Shown here: positions 48,356 to 56,833 of the stretch, one piece after another | Layout: every line of letters starts with the position of its first letter | How positions within the stretch are numbered: the stretch's first letter is position 1 | Assembly: GCA_018065985.1 (NCBI GenBank) | Contig: JAGHSF010000015.1 | Location: 1-64,000, forward strand | Length of the DNA stretch: 64,000 nt | Reading direction: 5' to 3' | DNA from: Candidatus Cryptobacteroides choladohippi | Lineage (GTDB): Bacteria; Bacteroidota; Bacteroidia; Bacteroidales; UBA932 | Position numbers and translations under genes: made by a program | Notes under the pieces: model-generated | Told to the model about the DNA's origin: nothing | What the model saw: only the letters and a program-made list of their open reading frames with translations | Databases searched by the model: none

Positions 48356-49360
48356 CTACGATTCGTCTTCGTCGTCAAGGCTTTCCTCGGCGGCGGGATT
48401 GATGTAAGGGTCGGCGGCCTGCACGGGCGGGATTGTGGTTTCAAGAATCACGGTTCCCCTTGCCGACGGAACCAGACGGAACGTGGTGCATTCGCAGGGC
48501 ACAAGCACGGTCTGCCCCGCCGTGAATGGGAACATGGCTGTCTGGCCGAGCACATCCATCTGCACAGAGGCCGCTCCGGAGATGCAGCTCAGGAGCACGA
48601 AGGAGTCAAGCCTCTCGGAGGAGATCTCCAGAGCCGAGGCAAGCTCGAGCCTGTTCACCTCGAACTGGGGGATGCTCAGAAGACGCATGCCGTCGGCGGA
48701 AGAGTCGCAGCCGTATGGCCTGTAGTCGATGAAGTCCAGTGCATCAACTATGGTCAGGGTGTCGTCGAACTCATCGGCACCGAGCGGCTGGTCCCAGGAA
48801 CAGAGGCAGAAATCCATTGCGGAAGACTCCCCTATCTCTATGATATCGATGTCGCCCTCGGCCGCATGAGGAGTCCCGGGAGGGATCCTGAAGAACTGGC
48901 CGGCGTGCGGTGCAATGATGTTCAGCAGATTCTCCACGCTGCCGTCGGCACAGGATCCGAAAAGCTCGGACCCGTCGGTGGAGCGCCTGAAACCGAGCAT
49001 CACCTTGGAATCCTTGCCAGCCCTGAGCACATACCAGAGCTTCTCCTTGCCCAGTGCGTCGAAGCGCTGCGAGGCCGTCTCGTCGTCAGGATGCACGCGC
49101 AGAGGCATCCTGCCCTTCACGGCGTACTGCCTGATGCAGACCGGGAACTGACGGCCATACATGTCGTATACGGAATCCCCGACAACCCTGTCGAGGTAGG
49201 TGTCCATTATCTCACTTATAGAATTGCCTGCAAGCCAGCCCTCGCGCACCAGTGAATCGCGGTATCCGAGGTCGGCCATGCAGAAGGTCTCGGTACCCCA
49301 GGCATACTCATCCTGAAGGGTGCAGAACTTGAAAGGATACAGTTTCTTCTCTTCTTCCAT
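48356..49360 (-). CDS. manA: class I mannose-6-phosphate isomerase
   Basis: YAWGTETF; MPLRVHPDDETA; PPGTPHAAEGDIDIIEIGESS. Confidence 0.88.
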   Translation of the reverse strand: MEEEKKLYPFKFCTLQDEYAWGTETFCMADLGYRDSLVREGWLAGNSISEIMDTYLDRVVGDSVYDMYGRQFPVCIRQYAVKGRMPLRVHPDDETASQRFDALGKEKLWYVLRAGKDSKVMLGFRRSTDGSELFGSCADGSVENLLNIIAPHAGQFFRIPPGTPHAAEGDIDIIEIGESSAMDFCLCSWDQPLGADEFDDTLTIVDALDFIDYRPYGCDSSADGMRLLSIPQFEVNRLELASALEISSERLDSFVLLSCISGAASVQMDVLGQTAMFPFTAGQTVLVPCECTTFRLVPSARGTVILETTIPPVQAADPYINPAAEESLDDEDES

Positions 49361-49378
49361 ATTTCTCCTACTTTATCA

Positions 49379-49406
49379 CAAAAATAGCAAATAATCCGTA
49401 TCTTCG
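49379..49406. promoter_or_regulatory. back-to-back divergent -7 elements (manA / DJ-1 family)
   Basis: CAAAAATA - 12 bp - TATCTTCG (one mismatch to TAnnTTTG). Confidence 0.5.
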
Positions 49407-49411
49407 CCAAC

Positions 49412-49984
49412 ATGAAAGGTGTAAATATATTTCTTGCTGACGGCTTCGAGGATACCGAGGCCCTTGCAGCCAACGACGTCCTGCGCCGTGCAGGCATACG
49501 CACAAACCTCATCGCAATCTCGGACGACCCGTTCGTCGTCAGTTCCCACGGCATCACCGTAGGCGTGGAGGAATTCCTTTCCGATGCCGACATGTCGGCC
49601 GAGGGCACCACTCTCCGTGACGTGATGGTCTTTCCCGGAGGCATGCCCGGCACAAAGAATCTTGCAGCATGCAAACCGCTGGTCAAGGCAATGAAGGCTC
49701 ACTATGCCGCCGGAGGCACCGTTGCCGCCATCTGCGCGGCACCCGGTTACGTACTCGGCCAGCTGGACTGCTGGGAAGGCAAGGTGTTCACCTGCTTCGA
49801 CGGCTGCGAGGAGCTTCCCGTCTCAAAGGGAGGCATGTTCGTGCCCAAGCCGGCAATCACCGACGGCCAGATCATCACAGGACGCAGCGCCGGACACGCA
49901 ATCGCCTTCGGCCTCGAGATAGTCAAGAGGGTCAAAGGCGATCAGGAAGCGGCCAAAGTGGCTCACAGTATGTTTCTGGACTAG
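49412..49984 (+). CDS. DJ-1/PfpI family protein
   Basis: FLADGFEDTEALAANDVLRRAGI; FPGGMPGTKNL; AAICAAPGYVLG. Confidence 0.93.
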   Translation: MKGVNIFLADGFEDTEALAANDVLRRAGIRTNLIAISDDPFVVSSHGITVGVEEFLSDADMSAEGTTLRDVMVFPGGMPGTKNLAACKPLVKAMKAHYAAGGTVAAICAAPGYVLGQLDCWEGKVFTCFDGCEELPVSKGGMFVPKPAITDGQIITGRSAGHAIAFGLEIVKRVKGDQEAAKVAHSMFLD

Positions 49985-52380
49985 AAAATGTAGTCGATAA
50001 CGTCCGCTATGGTATTGACGTAGTGGAACTCGAGGCCTTCCACATAGACAGGCTTGATATCCTCGATGTCCTTGCGGTTGTCTTCGGATATCACGATTGC
50101 GGTGACTCCGGCACGTTTTGCCGCCAGGATCTTCTCCTTGATGCCGCCCACCGGCAGCACCCTGCCGCGGAGTGTCATCTCACCGGTCATGGCAATGCCC
50201 TTCCTTACTGCCTGGCCACGAAGAGCCGATACCATGGAACTTACCATGGTGATACCCGCAGACGGACCGTCCTTGGGCGTGGCGCCCTCCGGCACATGCA
50301 CGTGGATGTCCTTCTCGCCGAAAGTCTTGCTGTCCATGTTCGCCATCTCGGGATGTGCCTTGATGTACTGGTATGCTATGGTGGCTGACTCCTTCATCAC
50401 ATCGCCAAGGTTGCCGGTCATTGTCATGACGCCCTTGCCGCCGCTGACTGAACTCTCGACGAACAGGATCTCTCCGCCCATCTGGGTCCATGCGAGGCCG
50501 GTCACGACTCCGGGAGCCTCATTGCCCTTCTGGAGGTCATGGAAGTTTGTAGGCAGGCCAAGGTATTCCTTGAGATGCTCATTCTTGATGGTGGCAGGAT
50601 ACTCCTCATCCATCGCTATCTTCTTGGCAGTCACGCGGGCGATCTTTGCAATCTGCTTCTCCAGACCGCGGACGCCGCTCTCGTGGGTGTACTGATCGAT
50701 GATATGGGTCAGCGCGTCCTTGCCGATCCTGAGTTTGCCCCTGGAGATTCCATGCTCTTCCAACTGCTTGGGTACCAGATATTTCTTCGCAATCTCAAGT
50801 TTCTCTTCAGCCAGATAGCCGGTCACGTTGATGACCTCCATCCTGTCAAGCAGCGCAGGCTGGATGGTTCCTATGCCGTTGGCTGTGGTGATGAACAGAA
50901 CGTTGCTGAGGTCATAGTCGATATCGAGGTAGTTGTCGTGGAAAGTACCGTTCTGCTCGGGATCGAGTGCCTCCAGCAATGCGGAAGAGGGGTCGCCCTT
51001 GAAATCTGATGACAGTTTGTCAATCTCGTCGAGAACTATGACAGGGTTGGATGTGCCAGCCTTGGCAATGCCGTTGAGGATACGTCCGGGAAGCGCACCC
51101 ACATAAGTCTTGCGGTGGCCGCGTATCTCAGCCTCGTCGTGCATGCCACCGAGGGCGATGCGCACGTACTTGCGGCCGAGAGCCTTGGCGACGCTCTTGC
51201 CCAGAGAGGTCTTGCCGACTCCCGGAGGGCCGTAGAGGCAGAGTATCGGAGACTTCATGTTCCCCTTGAGCTTGAGGACTGCCAGATACTCTATTATACG
51301 GTCCTTCACGTTCTCGAGGCCGAAATGGTCCTTGTCCAGCACTTCCTGTGCGTGCTTGAGATCGAGGTTGTCTTCAGACATGTCGTTCCACGGCAGCTCG
51401 AGCATGAACTCGAGATAGTTGTACTGCACGCTGTAGTCAGGCGAGTTGGGATTGTATTTCTCGAGTCGGGCCAGTTCCTTCTCAAAGGTCTTTGCCACCG
51501 ATTCGGGCCAGTTCTTGGCAGCGGCACGTTCACGCAGATGGTCCATCTCGCCATCACCGTCCATGCCGAGCTCCTCCTGGATGGTTCTGAGCTGGTTGTT
51601 GAGGTAGTACTCCCTCTGCTGCTGGTCGATCTCGTTCTTCACCTTGGCGTTGATCTCCTGCTTGATATTCATCAGCTGTACCTGAATCTCAAGGAGTTTC
51701 AGGAGTTTGAGAGCACGGACCTTGAGGTCGTCGTACTCCAGCAGGCCGACCTTTCCCTCGAAGTTCTCCACCTCCACGGTAGTGGCGATGAAATTCACGA
51801 GGAAGGTGAAATTGTCTATGGCCTTGAGGGCGCCTATGGTCTCGCGGGTGCCCATGTTGGACCCCTTTATTATCTGTATGGCGCGGTCTTTCAGAGACTC
51901 GCTGAGAGCCTTGACGTCTGCACTGCGCTCACCGTGCAGAACCTCGGGGAGATAGTGCACACGTGCAGTGATATAGGGCTCGAACCCTATCACGGACTCG
52001 AGTTCCAGGCGCTTGTATGCCTGCAATATCGCTGTAATGGTTCCATCCGGCATCTCTATGGTCTTGAGTATGCGGCAGACGGTTCCATAGCGGAAAAGGT
52101 CCTCCTCCTGAGGTTCCTCGACCATCACGTCATTCTGAGGTATTGCACCTATATAGAACTCTTCCTTCTCGGCGTCGCCGATAAGCTTGATCGACTTCTC
52201 CCTGCCTATGGTAATGGGGAAGACGGCGCCGGGGAACAACACGGCATTTCTAAGGGCCAGGATAGGCAGCACTGCAGGGAGCTCAGACTCGTCTATCTTC
52301 TGCAATCCCTCGCCCTGCATTACCGGAATGATGCTCACCTCCGCAGCGGAGGGCAATGTAAATTCCTTGTCCAACTTCAT
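49981..52380 (-). CDS. lon: ATP-dependent protease La
   Basis: [49 protein letters not shown]; catalytic [11 protein letters not shown]. Confidence 0.98.
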   Translation of the reverse strand: MKLDKEFTLPSAAEVSIIPVMQGEGLQKIDESELPAVLPILALRNAVLFPGAVFPITIGREKSIKLIGDAEKEEFYIGAIPQNDVMVEEPQEEDLFRYGTVCRILKTIEMPDGTITAILQAYKRLELESVIGFEPYITARVHYLPEVLHGERSADVKALSESLKDRAIQIIKGSNMGTRETIGALKAIDNFTFLVNFIATTVEVENFEGKVGLLEYDDLKVRALKLLKLLEIQVQLMNIKQEINAKVKNEIDQQQREYYLNNQLRTIQEELGMDGDGEMDHLRERAAAKNWPESVAKTFEKELARLEKYNPNSPDYSVQYNYLEFMLELPWNDMSEDNLDLKHAQEVLDKDHFGLENVKDRIIEYLAVLKLKGNMKSPILCLYGPPGVGKTSLGKSVAKALGRKYVRIALGGMHDEAEIRGHRKTYVGALPGRILNGIAKAGTSNPVIVLDEIDKLSSDFKGDPSSALLEALDPEQNGTFHDNYLDIDYDLSNVLFITTANGIGTIQPALLDRMEVINVTGYLAEEKLEIAKKYLVPKQLEEHGISRGKLRIGKDALTHIIDQYTHESGVRGLEKQIAKIARVTAKKIAMDEEYPATIKNEHLKEYLGLPTNFHDLQKGNEAPGVVTGLAWTQMGGEILFVESSVSGGKGVMTMTGNLGDVMKESATIAYQYIKAHPEMANMDSKTFGEKDIHVHVPEGATPKDGPSAGITMVSSMVSALRGQAVRKGIAMTGEMTLRGRVLPVGGIKEKILAAKRAGVTAIVISEDNRKDIEDIKPVYVEGLEFHYVNTIADVIDYIF

Positions 52381-52492
52381 ATCTTTGTCAAAATGTCAGT
52401 AAATGCATTAAAAAAATCACGCTGCGAATATAGTCAATCTCCGTGCCACTGCCAAAATGTTGGATACGCTTTTGTTTTTTCCAAATTTTTTC

Positions 52493-52500
52493 TATTTTTG
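52493..52500 (+). promoter_or_regulatory. -7 element TATTTTTG of the HU gene
   Basis: TAnnTTTG match 36 nt upstream of ATG. Confidence 0.55.
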
Positions 52501-52535
52501 CACTCCGAAATTATTGAATACTAAATATAAAGACC

Positions 52536-52805
52536 ATGACAAAAGCAGACATCGTTAATGAGGTTGCAAAAGCAACGGGTGTAGAGAAGGTTACAGCTCA
52601 GGCTGTTATAGAGGCAACAATGGATAGCATCAAGCAGTCTCTCGTCAAGGGGAACCCCGTATATCTCCGCGGATTCGGAAGCTTCATCATCAAACATAGG
52701 GCACAGAAGGCAGCACGCAACATCACAAAGAAGACTACCATCACAATCCCCGCACATGACATTCCCGCTTTCAAGCCCGCAAAGTCATTCGTCATCGAGA
52801 AGTAA
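52536..52805 (+). CDS. HU-family DNA-binding protein
   Basis: MTKADIVNEVAKATGVEKVTAQAVIEATMDSIKQSLVKGNPVYLRGFGSF. Confidence 0.96.
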   Translation: MTKADIVNEVAKATGVEKVTAQAVIEATMDSIKQSLVKGNPVYLRGFGSFIIKHRAQKAARNITKKTTITIPAHDIPAFKPAKSFVIEK

Positions 52806-52832
52806 TCAGAACTAATTCAAAATCATTATATT

Positions 52833-52922
52833 ATGCCTAACGGAAAAAAGCATAAAAGACACAAGATGGCTACGCACAAGCGTAAGAAGCGTCTTCGTCT
52901 GAACAGACACAAGAAGAAATAG
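52833..52922 (+). CDS. 29-aa basic ribosomal protein, bS22/AURKAIP1-COX24-like (absent from the ORF track)
   Basis: Translates MPNGKKHKRHKMATHKRKKRLRLNRHKKK*, matching the Bacteroidota AURKAIP1/COX24-domain protein pattern. Confidence 0.88.
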   Translation: MPNGKKHKRHKMATHKRKKRLRLNRHKKK

Positions 52923-52928
52923 TCGCAT

Positions 52929-52959
52929 AAGGTCTGACGGGGGATCCGCCGGGCCTTTT
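52929..52959 (+). terminator. Rho-independent terminator after the bS22-like gene
   Basis: AAGGTCTGACGG-gggat-CCGCCGGGCCTT with G:U pairs then TTTTGTTTT. Confidence 0.75.
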
Positions 52960-52992
52960 GTTTTACGAACAACTATCCAACAATAAATCCTG

Positions 52993-54555
52993 ATGGAAAG
53001 CGAAATCAAAGAGAAAGATCTTGTGGTCGACGTCTCTGCAAACGAGGTCCGTCTGGCGCTGATGGAGAATCACCGCCTGATAGAACTCAACAGAGAATCG
53101 ACACAGGGTCACAGCTATTCAGTGGGGGATGTGTTCCTTGGCCGTGTCAAGAAACTTCTTCCCGCGCTGAACGCGGCCTTCGTGGACATCGGGGATTCCA
53201 AGGAAGCGTTTGTCCATTATCTTGACCTCGGTCTTCATTTCGACGCCTTCGACAAATTCGTAAAGGAGACAAATCCGAACAGGGATTCAAAGGAGATTTT
53301 CTCCAACATCAAGTTCGGCCCCATCCTCGGAAAGGAAGGACGTATCGAAGACCACCTGAAGGTGGGCCAGATGATAATGGTACAGATCACCAAGGAGCCC
53401 ATATCCACCAAAGGGTCCAGACTATCCGCAGAGATTTCATTGGCAGGACGTAACATTGTGCTCTTACCTTTCTCAGACAAGGTAAGCGTTTCCCAGAAGA
53501 TCACTACAAAGGAAGAGAAGAGAAGGCTGGAGGCCCTCATGAAAAGCATTCTCCCCGTCAACTACGGTGCAATCATACGCACCGCGGCAGAAGGCAAGAA
53601 CGCAGCGGTACTCGTTTCTGAGGTACGCTCGCTCATCGCCAAATGGGAGGGCTCATGGAAAGCCCTGGCCCGCAGCAAAGGAGTTCAGCTTCTCTTTACA
53701 GAGTGTTCAAAAACAACAGCGATGCTGCGCGACCTCCTCAACGACAGCTTCTCGAACGTCTTTGTGAACGACGAGGATGTCTACGAGGACACACGCGCAT
53801 ACATCTCTGAAATCTCTCCCGAGCAGGAGAAGATAGTCAAGCTCTATGACGGAAAGGAACCCATCTTTGACCATTTCGAGGTCAACCGTCAGATAAAGAG
53901 CAGTTTCGGCAAGATAGTCCCCATGAAACAGGGCGCCTATCTGGTCATAGAGACCACCGAAGCCCTCAATGTGATTGACGTCAACAGCGGCATCCGCGCC
54001 AAGACCAACGACCAGGAAGAGAACAGTTTCGAGGTCAACAAGATCGCGGCCGAGGAGATTGCCCGCCAACTCAGGCTCAGGGACATGGGCGGTATAGTAA
54101 TCGTCGACTTCATCGACATGGACACCCAGGCCCACAGGAACGACCTGTTCAAATTCATGCAGGACCTGATGGCAACGGACCGTGCAAAACACAACGTACT
54201 GCCCCTCACAAAGTTCGGCCTCATGCAGATCACCCGTCAGAGGATACGTCCCGTTACCCAGATCGACACCAGAGAGCAGTGCCCCCTGTGTCACGGAACG
54301 GGAAAGATCGCACCAACGGCCGTCATAGACGAAGAAATAGAGCGCAAGATCGCCTACTGGTCGGGAGAAAAAGGTATGAAAGCCCTCACCGTCAAAGTCA
54401 GCCCGATTCTTGGCGCCTACCTCACGCGCGGGTTGAACTCCTTCCTGCGCAAGTGGAAACGCAAGTACAAATGCAAGATCAGCATGCTGGAAGACAGCTC
54501 GTTCACTATCCTGCAGAATGAAATCTACAATGAAAAAGGAGAGGCGCTCGAATAA
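52993..54555 (+). CDS. rng: ribonuclease G/E family protein
   Basis: FLGRVKKLLPALNAAFVDIG; NVIDVNSGIRAK; GIVIVDFIDM; QCPLCHGTGKI. Confidence 0.96.
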   Translation: MESEIKEKDLVVDVSANEVRLALMENHRLIELNRESTQGHSYSVGDVFLGRVKKLLPALNAAFVDIGDSKEAFVHYLDLGLHFDAFDKFVKETNPNRDSKEIFSNIKFGPILGKEGRIEDHLKVGQMIMVQITKEPISTKGSRLSAEISLAGRNIVLLPFSDKVSVSQKITTKEEKRRLEALMKSILPVNYGAIIRTAAEGKNAAVLVSEVRSLIAKWEGSWKALARSKGVQLLFTECSKTTAMLRDLLNDSFSNVFVNDEDVYEDTRAYISEISPEQEKIVKLYDGKEPIFDHFEVNRQIKSSFGKIVPMKQGAYLVIETTEALNVIDVNSGIRAKTNDQEENSFEVNKIAAEEIARQLRLRDMGGIVIVDFIDMDTQAHRNDLFKFMQDLMATDRAKHNVLPLTKFGLMQITRQRIRPVTQIDTREQCPLCHGTGKIAPTAVIDEEIERKIAYWSGEKGMKALTVKVSPILGAYLTRGLNSFLRKWKRKYKCKISMLEDSSFTILQNEIYNEKGEALE

Positions 54556-54570
54556 GCGCCTCTCTTTTTT
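54539..54570 (+). terminator. Rho-independent terminator overlapping the rng stop codon
   Basis: Perfect 9-bp stem GAGAGGCGC-tcgaataa-GCGCCTCTC then TTTTTT; the TAA stop lies in the loop. Confidence 0.9.
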
Positions 54571-54573
54571 CAT

Positions 54574-54810
54574 CTAGAACAATGTGGGATGACCTTCTTC
54601 CAGGCCGGTAAGTACCCTCTCCATCACTGACTGGCGGATAAGGGCAGAGCGGGAGCTGACCTTGAACTTGCGGCAATACTCATCTATGGCAGCAAGCTCA
54701 CGGGCGTTGAAAAGGACTGATTTGCGATGGATCCTCTTTAATGATGCGGCCTGCTTGGCCATGTACTCAGGGTCGACCCCGGCAATTGTTTTACGTTTCT
54801 TTCCAGCCAT
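54574..54810 (-). CDS. ribbon-helix-helix-like small DNA-binding protein
   Basis: RKSVLFNARELAAIDEYCRKFKVSSRSALIRQSVMERVL. Confidence 0.75.
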   Translation of the reverse strand: MAGKKRKTIAGVDPEYMAKQAASLKRIHRKSVLFNARELAAIDEYCRKFKVSSRSALIRQSVMERVLTGLEEGHPTLF

Positions 54811-54831
54811 AACTTTCACAAATATAATAAT

Positions 54832-55659
54832 TTATTTGTAAAACCTGTCGTACGTGGCCTGAATTGCACCGGCTGCCGGGAGAAGCATCTTCAGGTTCTC
54901 CACCTCAAGTCTCCGTCCAATGATGGTTCCCTCAGGATCAACGAGATACATCCTGGGTGTGCCGAATACGCCATAGTAAAGCTGATACGAGGACTCCAGT
55001 TCGGGATCCCAGAGATGCACGAGTCTTACATTACGGTTGGAAATCCTCAGTTTCTTCCGCCTGTACTGCTTCCATGAAGCCTTGTCGGTTCCCGTGTACA
55101 CTGCATAGAAGGTCAGAGGGAAATCAACGTCATTCAGGACATCCGGCAACACAGCTGTCTCAAGCAGGCACTTGGAGCAATGGGTGTCATAAAAGAAAAG
55201 GACCGAGGTGTGCCCCTTTACCGGGATCTCCGCCTTGCCGCCACAGGGCTTGAACAGGGTGACAGGCACAGCGGTCGAGTCAAGCTGGCAGAATCTGTTG
55301 AACTTCACAAACACCTCTGCATCCAGTTCTGCGAGATCGCCGTCGAATTTCACCTTCCCGTTACGGAACCAATTGTCATACAGATAGATGGAGACACTCT
55401 CATCTCCCATCACCTTGGAATCGCGGTAGTGGTCGAATATGTTGAGAGCGACATGCTGGCGCGTGAGCGAATCCTGGCACATGCCGATGAGATAGTCGGC
55501 CTCATGGCATTTCGTCTCCGAGATTTCGAACTTCAGAGTACCATAGAACTCATTGAGCAGGCTGTCCAGCGGGGCATATCGGGCAGACAGGGAGTCCGTC
55601 TGCGCGAAGGAAACGGTGCAGACACAGAGAAATGCCGATATGATCAGAAATCTTTTCAT
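54832..55659 (-). CDS. thioredoxin-like/TlpA-type secreted protein (CxxC motif CSKC)
   Basis: Signal peptide MKRFLIISAFLCVCTVSFAQ; FFYDTHCSKCLLE; FGTPRMYLVDPEGTIIGRR. Confidence 0.8.
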   Translation of the reverse strand: MKRFLIISAFLCVCTVSFAQTDSLSARYAPLDSLLNEFYGTLKFEISETKCHEADYLIGMCQDSLTRQHVALNIFDHYRDSKVMGDESVSIYLYDNWFRNGKVKFDGDLAELDAEVFVKFNRFCQLDSTAVPVTLFKPCGGKAEIPVKGHTSVLFFYDTHCSKCLLETAVLPDVLNDVDFPLTFYAVYTGTDKASWKQYRRKKLRISNRNVRLVHLWDPELESSYQLYYGVFGTPRMYLVDPEGTIIGRRLEVENLKMLLPAAGAIQATYDRFYK

Positions 55660-56126
55660 TCCACAGGGGGAAGTTTGACGCCGACGGGTTCGAACATGGA
55701 TGTATCGCCATGATGACGAAGGATGTCTCTCACGGCGCTTGATGAGATATGGGCGAACTCCTGCGCAGTAGGGATTATTATGGTGTCCACATCGGGGGCA
55801 AGGCGCCTGTTGGCATCTGCGATGGCACGTTCGTTCTCGAAATCGAGCATATTGCGGACGCCCCTGACAATGTGGTTGATCTTCATCTGGCGGCACACGT
55901 CCACGGTCAATCCGTCATATTCGATGACCTTTACCCCGTTCATTCCGGCGGTAGCCTGACGTATGATATCCATTTTCTGGGCATTTGTATAGAAGCCCCT
56001 CTTATCCTGATTGATACCCACAGCCACAACGACTTCGTCGAACATCGTCAGAGCGCGTCCGAGGATGTTCAGATGTCCGGCTGTAAAGGGATCGAATGAT
56101 CCCGGGAACAAAGCTATCTTCTTCAT
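55656..56126 (-). CDS. coaD: phosphopantetheine adenylyltransferase
   Basis: MKKIALFPGSFDPFTAGHLNIL; HISSSAVRDI. Confidence 0.97.
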   Translation of the reverse strand: MKKIALFPGSFDPFTAGHLNILGRALTMFDEVVVAVGINQDKRGFYTNAQKMDIIRQATAGMNGVKVIEYDGLTVDVCRQMKINHIVRGVRNMLDFENERAIADANRRLAPDVDTIIIPTAQEFAHISSSAVRDILRHHGDTSMFEPVGVKLPPVE

Positions 56127-56132
56127 AACATA

Positions 56133-56160
56133 CAAATTTAGATAAAATTGCGTACATTTG
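56133..56160. promoter_or_regulatory. back-to-back divergent -7 elements (coaD / ung)
   Basis: CAAATTTA - 12 bp - TACATTTG. Confidence 0.65.
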
Positions 56161-56164
56161 AAGT

Positions 56165-56833
56165 ATGACAGTCAAAATTGAAGAAAGTTGGCGCCAGGCG
56201 CTCCAGGATGAGTTCGACCAGCCGTATTTTGCCGGACTGGCTGATTTCCTCCATTCAGAGAAGGCTGCGGGAAAGACCGTTTATCCTCCGGGACCTCAGA
56301 TCTTCCGTGCATTCGACCTCTGCCCCATCGACAAAGTCAAAGTGGTCATCCTGGGCCAGGATCCCTATCATGGCTACGGACAGGCCATGGGACTGTCGTT
56401 CAGCGTTCCGGACGGAGTGCCCGCACCTCCCTCACTCAAGAACATCTTCAAGGAGATCGAGAGTGATCTTGGCATACACATGAGCGGCCGTCCGAACCTC
56501 GAACACTGGGCGGAACAGGGAGTGCTTCTTCTCAACGCGGTGCTCACCGTGCGCGCAGGCGAGCCGACGTCACATTCTTCGATAGGGTGGCAGCGTTTCA
56601 CCGATGCTGTGATCCGCACCATATCGGAGCGGTGCACCGGAGTCGTCTTCATGTTCTGGGGCAACTATGCGAAGTCAAAGGCACCTCTGGTGGACGCCAC
56701 GAAGCATACCGTCCTGCAGGCGGCACACCCTTCCCCGCTTGCACGAGGCGCATTCTTCGGTTGCAGGCATTTCTCCAAGGCCAACAGCGCCCTGGAGGCT
56801 CAGGGGAAATCCCCTATCGACTGGCAGATTTAG
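56165..56833 (+). CDS. ung: uracil-DNA glycosylase
   Basis: VVILGQDPYHGYGQAMGLSFSV; HPSPLARGAFFGCRHFSKAN. Confidence 0.98.
   Translation: MTVKIEESWRQALQDEFDQPYFAGLADFLHSEKAAGKTVYPPGPQIFRAFDLCPIDKVKVVILGQDPYHGYGQAMGLSFSVPDGVPAPPSLKNIFKEIESDLGIHMSGRPNLEHWAEQGVLLLNAVLTVRAGEPTSHSSIGWQRFTDAVIRTISERCTGVVFMFWGNYAKSKAPLVDATKHTVLQAAHPSPLARGAFFGCRHFSKANSALEAQGKSPIDWQI

Noticed and set aside
48326-49255. 309-aa plus-strand ORF opposite manA
   Set aside because: Mirror of manA; no domain or plausible start region.
51115-52524. 469-aa plus-strand ORF opposite lon
   Set aside because: Antisense to lon with no recognisable motif and spanning the lon promoter; codon-bias artefact.
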